A DNA stretch of 64,000 nucleotides from Bacteroidota bacterium (GTDB lineage Bacteria > Bacteroidota > Bacteroidia > Chitinophagales > Chitinophagaceae): NCBI GenBank assembly GCA_023422565.1, contig JAFAGR010000021.1, positions 1 to 64,000 on the forward strand, read 5' to 3'. The notes under the pieces were generated by a model. It saw only the letters and a program-made list of their open reading frames with translations, did no database searches and was not told the DNA's origin. Shown one piece after another: positions 35,084-44,191 of this stretch (position 1 is the first letter of the stretch; every line of letters starts with the position of its first letter). The translations under genes were made by a program, and so were the position numbers.

Positions 35084-35893
35084 ATGAAATTCTCAGTATT
35101 TGCACTGCTGATCAGTGCCTCCCTGTTTCTATTTTCCTGCTCAAAAGATGATGCACCTGTTTTAAACCCCACTGATGGCATGTTTAAGATAGCTGAAGGG
35201 TCTGCCCCGGGGTCAGGATTGAAAACTACGCTATACGCGAAATCGCAGACTGTATACACAGGTTACAACCGCTTTTTTATTCTGGTGTCTGACTCTGCTA
35301 CGGGCAATACAATTACCAATGCGCAAATCGAGTTAAACCCGATGATGGACATGGGCACAATGAGCCACAGTTCGCCTTTTGAAAATCCCTCATCATTAAC
35401 TGCAGTCAATTCACTTTTTCCTTGTAGCGTGGTTTTTACAATGCCATCAATGGGCGGCTCATGGATGCTCAATGTAAAAGTTACGAATTCCTTTAACGGC
35501 AGATCCGGAACATTCTCTACGCCGCTAACTATTACAGATCCCACAGAATCCAGGATGAAATCTTTTACCTCATTGCATAACGGTTCAAAGTATTTTGTAG
35601 CACTGATCGAACCCTCATCTCCTAAAGTGGGTATCAACGACCTTGAAATTGCAGTTTATAAAAAGTCAGGCATGAGTTATCCGGCCGATAGCTCCTTATC
35701 TGTTTCGATCAATCCGGAAATGCCCACCATGGGCCACGGTTCTCCTAACAACATAGATCCGGCACATTCAGGTATTGGGCATTATAAGGGAAAAGTAAAT
35801 TTTACTATGACCGGGTACTGGAAAGTTAATATGCGTTTTATGAGCGGTGCAGAGGTTGCTGACTCGACCCAGTTTTTTGATATTACTTTTTAA
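35084..35893 (+). CDS. Two-domain YtkA-like lipoprotein, Met/His-rich
   Basis: This 269-aa protein has a lipoprotein signal (LFLFSCSKDD, Cys about 19). Two repeats of a YtkA/FixH-like beta-sandwich follow, at about 50-150 and 165-269. Each repeat carries a Met/His cluster: MMDMGTMSHSSP in the first and EMPTMGHGSP in the second. Each ends with a tryptophan strand (GGSWMLNVKV, TGYWKVNMRF). The duplicated Met/His sites suggest a periplasmic or surface copper-binding protein. It sits 32 bp before the TonB receptor, so they probably share a transcript. Confidence 0.78.
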   Translation: MKFSVFALLISASLFLFSCSKDDAPVLNPTDGMFKIAEGSAPGSGLKTTLYAKSQTVYTGYNRFFILVSDSATGNTITNAQIELNPMMDMGTMSHSSPFENPSSLTAVNSLFPCSVVFTMPSMGGSWMLNVKVTNSFNGRSGTFSTPLTITDPTESRMKSFTSLHNGSKYFVALIEPSSPKVGINDLEIAVYKKSGMSYPADSSLSVSINPEMPTMGHGSPNNIDPAHSGIGHYKGKVNFTMTGYWKVNMRFMSGAEVADSTQFFDITF

Positions 35894-35925
35894 GGGAGAG
35901 TGATATTCTCACAAAATATTATTTT

Positions 35926-37938
35926 ATGAAGTGGTTATTAATTACTTTGTTTCTTTTGCATAACGGTTTGGCGTATACGCAAACAGAGCCGGAAAACAAG
36001 TGGTCAGACAGTAGCCGGGTTATCGGGCTCCGGGAAGTTGCATTCTCGTTGAAAGTAAAAAGTCAAACTGACCGGTTATCTGATTTCTATCGTGGCAACC
36101 TCTCATCTTCGCTGGAAGATGTACTTGCCAGGCTTCCCGAAGTTACCATGGTGAAGAGAGGTTCATACGGGCTTGAGCCTACGCTTAGAAGTTTTAGCGG
36201 CGGACAGGTGAATGTACTGGTTGATGGTATGAGGATACATGGCGCATGTACAGACAAAATGGATCCTGCCACCATTTATATTGAGCCCGAAAATCTTGAA
36301 AGCCTGGAGGTTCAAACAGGGAACCGGGGATTCGCATCAGGCTCCGCGATCGGGGGTTCATTTAATTTTAAAATAGAAGAGCCCGCATTTTCAACAGGAA
36401 AGTTAAGTGGTGTGGTAAGCAGCGGCTTCCATTCGGTTTCCAACGGCCTTTATGAATCTCTCGCATTAAATTATGGCTCTTCAAAATTCGCCCTACGTGC
36501 CTCGGGGACATACCGAAAGCACCAGAACTATAAAGCCGGAGGTGGCAAGGAGATCGCTTTTTCGCAGTATGAAAAAGTGAATTATTCTATCGGCGCCAAG
36601 GTTGATCTCGGCAAAGATCTTTTTCTAAGAACCGATTTTATTGGTGATGATGGATTCAATATCGGGTACCCGGCGCTGCCAATGGATGTGGGCTATGCGT
36701 CTGCGCGAATAGGCGCGGTAACACTTCAGAAGAAAAGTATTGGAAGGTTTCATGACCTGCAGTTGAAAGTATACGCAAACTATGTACGGCATTTCATGGA
36801 TGATACTAAGCGGCCTAACATACACATGCACATGGATATGCCGGGTACAAGCCGAACTGCCGGTTTTTTTGGAGAGGGGAACCTGCGCCTTAATAGAAAG
36901 AATTCTCTCCAGCTTCGTTTAGACGGTTCATCTACCAACCTGTATGCTTCGATGACGATGTACGAGGAGGGAACGCCTCCTATGTATATGCTAACGTGGC
37001 CGGATAACCGAAGAAGTCAATGGGGCGTATCGGCTACGCTAAATCATGTGGCATCTGAAAAATGGTTGCTACGCTTTAGCAGCCGTGCAGATCTTTTCAC
37101 TACGAAGCTTTCCACACAGGAATCAAAAGATCATGTACAGATATTTAGCGCCCAGGTAAATGGAACCAGGGATTTTGCCGGAAATTTTTCTGCTGAAGCA
37201 ACCCGGGTGTTTAATAAACATTGGCGCCTGTCAGCTTCTGCAGGCTTTACACAGCGAGTGCCATCAGCAAGTGAGCAGTATGGTTTCTATCTTTTTAATG
37301 CAAATGATGGCTACGATTATATTGGCCGTCCTGATCTTAATAAAGAGAGCGCATTAAACAGTGAAGTGTCACTGCATTTTCGCAAAGGAAGCAGCAGGGT
37401 GAGGTTGTCTGGTTTCACATCTTTGATCAGAAATTATATAGCTGCATACGAAGATCCTTCTCTGAGCATTATGACCTATGGCGCAAATGGTGTGAAGCGT
37501 TATACAAATGAGAGGGAGGCTTTACTCGCCGGTTTTGAAGGAAGTGCGATGGTTCCGCTTTCAAAATCTGTAAGCTATGTGACTACGGTTCGCTACATAT
37601 GGGGGAAGAACGGCTCAGGAGAAGCTCTGCCCGGGTTGACTCCATTCAGGAATGTGCAAACAATCCAGTGGTCAAAGAAAAGGATCTCGCTTAAAATTGA
37701 TACGGAACTCGCTGCGGCGCAGAGGCGCATAAACAAGAGTGCCGGTGAGGACGAAACTCCCGGATATGGCATTTTCCATCTACGGGCGGCTTATAAAGTA
37801 AAAATGAAAAATGAGGTGTTGGAATTTCAGCCCGGTATTGAAAATATTTTTGACAAAAAGTATCACGAGCATAATGATTGGGGAAATATTCCGCGCCCGG
37901 GGAGAAATATTTACCTGCAGGCAAGGCTGGTGTTCTGA
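35926..37938 (+). CDS. TonB-dependent receptor, probable copper receptor
   Basis: This 670-aa receptor has a signal peptide (residues 1-19), a plug domain (about 55-160; LARLPEVTMVKRGSYGLEP) and a barrel ending in YLQARLVF. The plug contains C108-x3-M112 in HGACTDKMDP, and a barrel loop has H300-M-H-M-D-M305. OprC of Pseudomonas binds copper through a CxxxM-HxM site in an equivalent plug position, with a similar HGxC...MDP context. By this resemblance and its Met/His-rich neighbours I infer copper import. The exact HxM spacing is not conserved, so this is not certain. Confidence 0.82.
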   Translation: MKWLLITLFLLHNGLAYTQTEPENKWSDSSRVIGLREVAFSLKVKSQTDRLSDFYRGNLSSSLEDVLARLPEVTMVKRGSYGLEPTLRSFSGGQVNVLVDGMRIHGACTDKMDPATIYIEPENLESLEVQTGNRGFASGSAIGGSFNFKIEEPAFSTGKLSGVVSSGFHSVSNGLYESLALNYGSSKFALRASGTYRKHQNYKAGGGKEIAFSQYEKVNYSIGAKVDLGKDLFLRTDFIGDDGFNIGYPALPMDVGYASARIGAVTLQKKSIGRFHDLQLKVYANYVRHFMDDTKRPNIHMHMDMPGTSRTAGFFGEGNLRLNRKNSLQLRLDGSSTNLYASMTMYEEGTPPMYMLTWPDNRRSQWGVSATLNHVASEKWLLRFSSRADLFTTKLSTQESKDHVQIFSAQVNGTRDFAGNFSAEATRVFNKHWRLSASAGFTQRVPSASEQYGFYLFNANDGYDYIGRPDLNKESALNSEVSLHFRKGSSRVRLSGFTSLIRNYIAAYEDPSLSIMTYGANGVKRYTNEREALLAGFEGSAMVPLSKSVSYVTTVRYIWGKNGSGEALPGLTPFRNVQTIQWSKKRISLKIDTELAAAQRRINKSAGEDETPGYGIFHLRAAYKVKMKNEVLEFQPGIENIFDKKYHEHNDWGNIPRPGRNIYLQARLVF

Positions 37939-37978
37939 TGAGTTTTATAGCTGAACGGTCAGAAAACTTCTGATTCGG

Positions 37979-37986
37979 TAAATTTG
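37979..37986 (+). promoter_or_regulatory. -7 element of the SDR gene (TAAATTTG)
   Basis: This exact TAnnTTTG match lies 29 bp before the start at 38016. Confidence 0.55.
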
Positions 37987-38015
37987 CTTTCTTAGAAAAT
38001 AAAAAGCATTCAACT

Positions 38016-38732
38016 ATGGCAAATGATCTTAAAGATAAAGTGGTTTATATCACGGGCGGAAGCAGGGGGATTGGTTACGGTGTGGCACAAACGCTTCTCG
38101 GCCTGGGTATGAGGGTTGCAATAAGCGGAAGAAATGAGGAATCAATTCGCGCTGCGGCTGCGGAGCTTGGTAAAGGTGGAGAAGTGCTCGGCATAAAATC
38201 AGATGTCGGAAAAGATGGCGATGAAGCAACTGCGATGCAGCAAGTGATAAAACATTTTGGAAAACTCGATGTTTTAATTGCCAATGCGGGAGTCGGCTAT
38301 TTCAAACCCATAGATGAATTGACAGACAAGGAATGGCATGAAACGATCGATACCAATTTAACGGGAGTGTTTCATAGCGTGAAAGCGGCAATACCGCTGC
38401 TTAAAGAAAGTAAGGGATACATTATCACCATTGCGAGCCTTGCCGGTACAAATTTTTTCGAAACGGCTTCGGCATACAATGCCAGCAAATTCGGATTGGT
38501 AGGCTTTACGCAGGCGATCATGTTAGATCTTCGTAAGTATGGCATTAAGGTATCAACCATAATGCCCGGCTCTGTGGCAACCCATTTTAACAACCACACG
38601 CCTAATGCAGAGGATGCTTGGAAAATTCAACCGGAAGATATTGGAAAGTTGGTGACCGATCTTTTAAGTATGGACCCGCGTACGCTTCCAAGTAAAATTG
38701 AAGTAAGGCCTTCGATGCCGGGAGGGAAGTAA
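38016..38732 (+). CDS. Short-chain dehydrogenase/reductase
   Basis: This 238-aa classical SDR is an NAD(P)-dependent oxidoreductase. It has the cofactor loop TGGSRGIG (residues 13-20), NAG (90-92), and the catalytic residues S141, Y154 and K158 (YNASK). R40 after the second strand (AISGRN) hints at NADP preference. The substrate is unknown; the sequence resembles the 3-oxoacyl-ACP reductase-like group. It appears monocistronic. Confidence 0.9.
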   Translation: MANDLKDKVVYITGGSRGIGYGVAQTLLGLGMRVAISGRNEESIRAAAAELGKGGEVLGIKSDVGKDGDEATAMQQVIKHFGKLDVLIANAGVGYFKPIDELTDKEWHETIDTNLTGVFHSVKAAIPLLKESKGYIITIASLAGTNFFETASAYNASKFGLVGFTQAIMLDLRKYGIKVSTIMPGSVATHFNNHTPNAEDAWKIQPEDIGKLVTDLLSMDPRTLPSKIEVRPSMPGGK

Positions 38733-38767
38733 ATACAAAGGATTTACGAAACATGAGAAACCAGAAA

Positions 38768-39226
38768 CTATAAACTTTGCATACCGTCTAACAATGCCAA
38801 AGTTCTTTGGTCTCTTTCTCCGCTGAAATATTGCTGAAGTGCAGCACTTAAAAGTTTGAATGAGTCAGACTGATGATATCCGGGTTCCTGTTTCGAGGCC
38901 TCTAAAAAGAGCGTGAGCGAAGAATGCAATTTCATATCGTCCGGTGATCCGAAAATTTCAAATGCAGATTTGCATTCCGCCTTCGTCAATATCTCAACCA
39001 ATTTAATTAACCGTCTTCCGAGTATAGGATGACGCAAATAGGCAACAGCTTCCGCCAGGTTTTGAATTCCGTAATACAGTGCAGTTTCTGACCGCCCCAG
39101 GCCTTTCAGTTGCGGAAATATGAACCACATCCAATGGCTGGTTTTTCGTCCACGCAAAATTTCACTTCTCGCCTGTTCATAGGTGGTTTGTTGTGCCTTG
39201 ATAAACCGTTCGAGGGTGGCGTTCAT
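38768..39226 (-). CDS. DUF1810 family protein
   Basis: This 152-aa soluble protein matches DUF1810 (LERFIKAQQTTYEQARSEILRGRKTSHWMWFIFPQL is its hallmark region; quoted in part: HWMWFIFPQLKGLG at about 35-48). Function is unknown. The ATG at 39226 is chosen because a longer frame to 39310 merely translates the intergenic repeat array. The stop codon at 38770 is the TAG of a TAGTTTCTGG word, so the 3' end also runs into repeat-type sequence. Confidence 0.85.
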   Translation of the reverse strand: MNATLERFIKAQQTTYEQARSEILRGRKTSHWMWFIFPQLKGLGRSETALYYGIQNLAEAVAYLRHPILGRRLIKLVEILTKAECKSAFEIFGSPDDMKLHSSLTLFLEASKQEPGYHQSDSFKLLSAALQQYFSGERDQRTLALLDGMQSL

Positions 39227-39231
39227 GAAGT

Positions 39232-39345
39232 GAAGGTAAAAGTTACAGGGTACAGGGTACAGGGTACAAGTAAAGGCAGGCGGCAAAGCCAGAAGACAAT
39301 CAACTTCCAACTATCAACTATAGACTACCAACTACCAACTATTAA
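39232..39345 (-). repeat. Composite word array between the sigma factor and DUF1810 genes
   Basis: Read on the minus strand it starts within the last codons of the sigma-factor gene as AGTTGGTAGTTGGTAGTC, continues with ATAGTTGATAGTTGG and a GATTGTCTT link, and ends in CCTGTACCCTGTACCCTG before the DUF1810 start. The sigma gene's stop codon is one of the TAG triplets. Confidence 0.85.
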
Positions 39346-39982
39346 TTCCTTCCATCACCCGCTTCACCATGGCATCGCAATAAACCAGGTTGAATTCAAA
39401 CAAATCTTCTGCGCTGTACGATTTTTCGAGTTCATTGCGCAACAGGGCTTTCGCGCGGTTCAGCCTTACTTTTACATTGGTTGGTGTAATATGAAGCACT
39501 CCGGCAGTTTCTTCTACACTAAATCCGTTAATCTCCCTGAGAGAGAACACCATCCGGTAATGAAGAGGTATATTCTGTATCGCCGTTTCTACAAGGCGTC
39601 CCATTTCTTTGTTTAGTACTTTTCGAGTGGTGTCAGAATTATTATTTGTTGAAAACATGGGAATGGCTTTTTCATGTATGTGCTGCGGGATTTCATTTTT
39701 GTAACCGTTCTTTTGTTTTTTTCGGTAACAATTGTTAAGCATTATTCTGATCAGCCATGTTCGGAAAGTTGAGCGCTCTTCAAATTTCTTCAGGTTGCAA
39801 TAGGCATCAATAAAAGTGTCTTGCATAAGATCCTGGGTGGACTCATGGTCAAAATTGTAACTTCTTCCGGTTTTATATAAGAGTGCATTATGGCGCCGTA
39901 TCAATACTTCAAACAGATCCGTTTGTCCCGCAATAATGCGGTGAATGATCACGGCGTCTTCTGCTTTAGCAATCGTATCCAT
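39332..39982 (-). CDS. ECF-type RNA polymerase sigma factor
   Basis: This 216-aa protein is a sigma-70 family ECF factor. Region 2 (about 20-90) contains ESTQDLMQDTFIDAYCNLKKF and RTWLIRIMLNNCYR. Region 4 (about 140-195) contains LPLHYRMVFSLREINGFSVEETAGVL-like sequence and TPTNVKVRLNRAKALLR. No anti-sigma gene is adjacent. Instead a DoxX-like membrane protein lies 5 bp upstream in the same operon. The final residues SW and the stop lie within the downstream word array. Confidence 0.92.
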   Translation of the reverse strand: MDTIAKAEDAVIIHRIIAGQTDLFEVLIRRHNALLYKTGRSYNFDHESTQDLMQDTFIDAYCNLKKFEERSTFRTWLIRIMLNNCYRKKQKNGYKNEIPQHIHEKAIPMFSTNNNSDTTRKVLNKEMGRLVETAIQNIPLHYRMVFSLREINGFSVEETAGVLHITPTNVKVRLNRAKALLRNELEKSYSAEDLFEFNLVYCDAMVKRVMEGINSW

Positions 39983-39987
39983 TTACA

Positions 39988-40377
39988 CTAATTTATATCA
40001 TTTACCGATGCCATCCTCGCCAGGCAGAAAGCACTTATTGCCATTACAAGGTCACGTACAGCCACGTCAAAGTATTTTCCGCCAACGATTAAAGTGAGCG
40101 CGATTAGTGTAAGCCATGCGGCCACGATAACTCCGCCCAGGGCAGGTTTGCGATAAACAATTAAGCCTGCCACAATTTCTATCACGCCCACTATCATCAT
40201 AAATGTGGCGGCTGAAAAGGGTAGGATATCGGCCACGGCCGGGTTCAGGTATTGTTCCCAATTTGTCAGAAGGTTTGTAAACTTGTCGAATCCCGCAACA
40301 ACAGGAACGATTGTAAAAGTTATTCTCAGTAAGTTAAATGATGTACGGGTAGCCGGTATTGCATGTGCTCTTTCCAT
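39988..40377 (-). CDS. DoxX-like four-helix membrane protein
   Basis: This 129-aa protein has four membrane helices (about residues 16-36, 52-76, 83-103 and 106-124) in the DoxX-like pattern, with GFDKFTNLLTNWEQYL after helix 1. DoxX-like proteins are linked to redox and quinone contexts, but no enzymatic role is established. The ATG at 40377 follows the family pattern better than 40401. It precedes the ECF sigma gene by 5 bp, so a regulatory or membrane-sensing link is possible. Confidence 0.7.
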   Translation of the reverse strand: MERAHAIPATRTSFNLLRITFTIVPVVAGFDKFTNLLTNWEQYLNPAVADILPFSAATFMMIVGVIEIVAGLIVYRKPALGGVIVAAWLTLIALTLIVGGKYFDVAVRDLVMAISAFCLARMASVNDIN

Positions 40378-40429
40378 GATAAAATATTTTGGTTTATACA
40401 TTGATAGAGTATGGAAGAGGAGGAAAGGT

Positions 40430-40562
40430 TACAGGGATGGAGTCGTGGGTTATGAGTCGTGGGTTATGAGCGAAAGGTACAGGCCGAAAGGTGCAGGCCG
40501 AAAGGTGCAGGGTACAGGGTGCAACTACCAACTATCAACTACAAACTATCAACTACAAACTA
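40430..40562 (-). repeat. Composite word array after the methyltransferase gene
   Basis: On the minus strand it reads TTAGTTTGTAGTTGATAG (including the gene's stop codon), then CACCCTGTACCCTGCACC with CTTTCGGCCTGCACC copies, then CATAACCCACGACTCATAACC. This is the same three-block order as at 22424-22562 on the plus strand. Confidence 0.85.
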
Positions 40563-41239
40563 ATTTCGTCTCCTGCTGCTGAAACCATTACGATTCCTTC
40601 AAGATACCTAAGCTTTTGTTTGTGGTAGATCTCCACAAAATTATTCATGGTGAAAAATTCTTTGTGCAAAGGATTTTTGTAAAGGATGAATATGGTGCGC
40701 GGATTACGGCGCAGTGAATCCTTAATATTTTCTGCTACGCCGCTCATGATCACATCGTTGAAAGGATTGAAAAGAAAAACGCAATCGCAACTATCAGGAA
40801 TATCAAAATAATAAGCATCTGCGTGTTGAAGATTATACGCGGGCTTTGGCTCCAGAGTTTTAATTGTGTTTTCAATATTTTCCCTTGCTGCAGTAAGAAA
40901 ATTTTTTGAAATGTCGATGCCCGTCAGTTTTGAAAATCCATAATGTGCGGCTACGCAAAGCGCGCGCCCCTTACCGCAGCCTAGGTCTAAAAAATGTTTA
41001 CACTTTCTTGCAGAAACGAAAGCAAGGAGCGACTCCAACATGTCATAACTGGCAGGCATATAAATAGAAGCATTATCAATGTCAACTCCTGAGGCTTCCA
41101 GTTTTTTCAATTCATCAACCCCGGTTGTCTTAATATTATATTTCCGCTCTCCTTTTATTTCATGCCTGATAATATAAAAAGCTATCCGCGGGTTCCAATT
41201 GGTAGCGAGGTAAAAAAAATATCGGAGGTATGCGAGCAT
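40553..41239 (-). CDS. Class I SAM-dependent methyltransferase
   Basis: This 228-aa protein has a Rossmann methyltransferase core: motif I FLDLGCGKGRALCVAA (about 98-113), motif II LTGIDIS (about 120), and the D-A-Y/F-F motif HADAYYFDI. An N-terminal hydrophobic stretch (LAYLRYFFYLATNW) may associate with membrane. The target is unknown. The ATG at 41239 is preferred; the longer frame would overlap recJ by about 50 bp. The last codons and stop lie in a word array. Confidence 0.82.
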   Translation of the reverse strand: MLAYLRYFFYLATNWNPRIAFYIIRHEIKGERKYNIKTTGVDELKKLEASGVDIDNASIYMPASYDMLESLLAFVSARKCKHFLDLGCGKGRALCVAAHYGFSKLTGIDISKNFLTAARENIENTIKTLEPKPAYNLQHADAYYFDIPDSCDCVFLFNPFNDVIMSGVAENIKDSLRRNPRTIFILYKNPLHKEFFTMNNFVEIYHKQKLRYLEGIVMVSAAGDEISL

Positions 41240-41253
41240 ATTTATTTGATAAT

Positions 41254-42951
41254 TTACGGGCGCATATCTACCACCTTTAATTGCAGTGTGGTTTCCCCGT
41301 TCCATTCGTTTTCATCAATCGTGTAAACAATGTCGAATGGTTTTGACAGATCAATATTCTGAAATGACTCTTTCAAATTAAAACCAATTCCCGAAAACAC
41401 AACTCCTTCATGCTTCACCACAATTCTTGCATGCTCATCTTTCACCAACCGGCTGCTAATATTGGTTACTCCGCGTGTTAGAAAAACAGGGCGCATGTTT
41501 TCAGGGCCGTAGGGTTCCATGGCTTGCACCTGCCGGTAAAATTTAAAATTGATTTCTGAAAAAGGGATCTCTGCATCAATAATAACCTCCGGCGTTAGCA
41601 TATGCTCCTCAATTGAGGAAGAAACCACTTCGTCAAACCTGCTCATAAAATCGTTAAGCTTTTCCGGAAGCAAACTCAGCCCCGCCGCTGCAAAGTGCCC
41701 TCCGTAGGCTACAAGGTGTTCTCGGCATGCATAGATAGCTTCATACAAATTAAACCCGGGCACACTTCGCGCGCTGCCTGATACGAGGTCGCCGCTTCGT
41801 GTAAGCACCACTGTGGGTTTGTAATGTTTTTCTATCAGCCGCGAGGCAACGATTCCTACAACACCTTTGTGCCAGTGTTCGCTGTAAACCACATTCGATT
41901 TTCGCGAGAGCATTACCGGGTCTGATTCAATGATCTCCAACGCCTCCGCAGTAATCGTTTTGTCGGCCTCGCGCCGGTCTGTATTATCTGAATGCAGGGC
42001 AGAAGCCAGCTCCATCGCTCTTGCCGGATCGGTTTCCACAAACAGCTCCACTGCCTTTCTCGCATCATCCATTCTTCCTGCCGCATTCACGCGCGGTGCA
42101 ATAATGAACACTACATTGGTTATAGACATTGGCCCCTTGGTCTCCGCTTTATTTTTCAGCGCAAGAATTCCCGCACAAGGCTTCAGGTTAATCTTCATCA
42201 AACCGAAATATGCAAGTATGCGGTTCTCACCCGTCATTGGAACAATGTCGGCCGCAATCGCCGTGGCTACGAGATCAAGAAATTCAGTTACCTCTTTGGG
42301 CGACATTCTAAATCGTTCTGCCAATGCGCTCATCAACTTATAGCCTACGCCGCATCCGCAGAGATCTTTATAGGGATAATTACAATCAACCTGTTTTGGA
42401 TTGAGAACGGCAACAGCATCGGGAATTTTTTTATCGGGAAGATGATGATCACAAATAATAAAATCTATGCCCAGGCTTTTGGCGTAATCAACCAGTTCCA
42501 CCGATTTAATGCCGCAATCTAAACTTATAATAAGTGTTCTCTTTGTGTCAAGGGCGTGATCGATCCCCATCTTGCTTACGCCATAGCCCTCACGGTAACG
42601 GTGCGGAATATAAAAATCAACCTGGTCGCCATGCGGTGCAAGTTTTTTCAAAAAACGAAACATTGCTGCTACGGCCGTAGTGCCGTCAACATCATAGTCC
42701 CCAAAAACAAGTATTCTTTCGTTTCGTTCAATTGCTCGAATTATTCTGTTCACCGCTTTCTCCATATCCTTCATCAGCCAGGGAGAATGCAGGTTTTCCA
42801 GCCTTGGCGAAAAGAAATCATTTACCTCCGCTGCATTTTTTAAACCGCGTTGATAAAGAATTTTGCAAATCGAAGTTGGGTAACCGGTTTCGAGAGAAAG
42901 TTGCGAAACCGCGTCCGGAGAAAAAGGCAATATGGTCCATCGGCGCTGCAT
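41254..42951 (-). CDS. recJ: Single-stranded-DNA-specific exonuclease RecJ
   Basis: RecJ degrades single-stranded DNA 5' to 3' in recombination and repair. The 565-aa protein has the DHH metal motifs FGDYDVDGTTAVAA (about 81-94), LDCGIKS and ICDHHLPD (about 155-162). The DHHA1 motif YGGHFAAAGLS (about 395-405) and a C-terminal OB domain follow. The ATG at 42951 overlaps the upstream gene's stop as TGATG, so the two are translationally coupled. A methyltransferase gene follows 14 bp later. Confidence 0.95.
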   Translation of the reverse strand: MQRRWTILPFSPDAVSQLSLETGYPTSICKILYQRGLKNAAEVNDFFSPRLENLHSPWLMKDMEKAVNRIIRAIERNERILVFGDYDVDGTTAVAAMFRFLKKLAPHGDQVDFYIPHRYREGYGVSKMGIDHALDTKRTLIISLDCGIKSVELVDYAKSLGIDFIICDHHLPDKKIPDAVAVLNPKQVDCNYPYKDLCGCGVGYKLMSALAERFRMSPKEVTEFLDLVATAIAADIVPMTGENRILAYFGLMKINLKPCAGILALKNKAETKGPMSITNVVFIIAPRVNAAGRMDDARKAVELFVETDPARAMELASALHSDNTDRREADKTITAEALEIIESDPVMLSRKSNVVYSEHWHKGVVGIVASRLIEKHYKPTVVLTRSGDLVSGSARSVPGFNLYEAIYACREHLVAYGGHFAAAGLSLLPEKLNDFMSRFDEVVSSSIEEHMLTPEVIIDAEIPFSEINFKFYRQVQAMEPYGPENMRPVFLTRGVTNISSRLVKDEHARIVVKHEGVVFSGIGFNLKESFQNIDLSKPFDIVYTIDENEWNGETTLQLKVVDMRP

Positions 42952-43913
42952 CAATATGATCTGTCTGTGGTGTATCTCACCAATTCTTCAAGTGCATTCC
43001 TTTCTTCCGATTCGGGGTAAGTGAACAGAATTTCCAGTGCTTCGTCGCGATATTTTTTCATCATCGTTTCTGCATAGCTGATGCCGCCGGCCTTTATAAC
43101 GGTGTCGATCACACGCTGAATTTTTGCCTTGTTCTCGTTTTCGTTTTTTACGATATATATCAATTCCCTCCGCGTTTCACGGTCTGAATTCTTCAGGGTG
43201 TAGATAAGAGGCAGGGTGAGTTTTTTTTCCCGTATGTCGTTGCCGGTGGGTTTGCCCACGTCCTGCGTGCCATAATCAAAAAGATCATCCTTTATCTGGA
43301 AAGCAATTCCCACTTTTTCGCCGAATTTCTTCATTACATCCGCCTTGGCCTTATCGCCGCTGGTACTGTATGCGCCCACCGCGCAGGCAGAGGAAAGGAG
43401 AGAGGCGGTCTTGCTTTTAATGATCTCAAAATACACTTCCTCATCAATATCAAGCCGTCGCGCTTTTTCCATTTGAAGAAGTTCGCCTTCGCTCATTTGC
43501 TTGACGGCTTCAGATAAAATATGAAGATGCTCGAAATCATTATTTGAGGTGGAAAGTAAAAGCCCTTTTGAGAGAAGGTAATCGCCGACCAGAACTGCTA
43601 TCTTATTCTTCCACACTGCATTAATGGAAAAAAAACCCCTTCTCTCCATAGACTCATCCACCACATCATCATGTACCAGGGTGGCCGTATGCAATAATTC
43701 AACAAGGGATGCGGCGCGATAGGTTCCTTCATTCACCTGGCCGTTCAGCCGCGCACTCAAAAACACGAACATCGGGCGTAACTGCTTGCCTTTCCGTTTA
43801 ATTATGTACTTCATAATACGGTCCAGCATCGGCGTATTGCTCTTTACAGCTTCGGCAAATTTGCGCTCAAAAATTTCCAGTTCTTCCCCAATAACTTTCT
43901 TAACAGCCTTCAT
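42951..43913 (-). CDS. ispB: Trans-prenyltransferase (polyprenyl diphosphate synthase)
   Basis: This 320-aa enzyme elongates prenyl diphosphates, probably for the menaquinone side chain. Both aspartate-rich motifs are present: D82-D83-V-V-D86 in LVHDDVVDES and a second DDLFD in FQIKDDLFDYGT (about 210-220). KGKQLRPMF marks the substrate-binding start. The chain length cannot be read reliably. It is coupled to recJ by a TGATG junction. Confidence 0.92.
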   Translation of the reverse strand: MKAVKKVIGEELEIFERKFAEAVKSNTPMLDRIMKYIIKRKGKQLRPMFVFLSARLNGQVNEGTYRAASLVELLHTATLVHDDVVDESMERRGFFSINAVWKNKIAVLVGDYLLSKGLLLSTSNNDFEHLHILSEAVKQMSEGELLQMEKARRLDIDEEVYFEIIKSKTASLLSSACAVGAYSTSGDKAKADVMKKFGEKVGIAFQIKDDLFDYGTQDVGKPTGNDIREKKLTLPLIYTLKNSDRETRRELIYIVKNENENKAKIQRVIDTVIKAGGISYAETMMKKYRDEALEILFTYPESEERNALEELVRYTTDRSY

Positions 43914-44115
43914 TTCTAAAAAGAAAGCAAGATAATGCAGCCTCCAGCGTCAATCAATTTTAATTTGGGGTATGCCTCTTTGCAAAGCGTTAACAATTCG
44001 GAATAATATTTGTTTTATTTGGGCCGTGATGCAGCAGATGTGTTTAAGCGGCACTCCGTATGTACAAAAAACCTTTGATTATTAAAAGTTTACTGCGCAA
44101 ATAAGTGCGAAAAGT

Positions 44116-44146
44116 TTTGGTTTTTAGGCTTATGTGAATAAATTTG
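44116..44146 (+). promoter_or_regulatory. Promoter of the OmpA-like gene (TTTG-N19-TAAATTTG)
   Basis: TTTG at 44116-44119 and TAAATTTG at 44139-44146 form a consensus Bacteroidota promoter with ideal 19-bp spacing, 45 bp before the start at 44192. Confidence 0.75.
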
Positions 44147-44191
44147 CAACTAATCAACTCGTATATTTAGAAATCTATCAATCATTTAGTT

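Noticed and set aside
39227..39310. N-terminal extension of the DUF1810 protein
   Set aside because: The extra 28 codons are translated CCTGTACC repeats; the family start MNATLERF begins at 39226.
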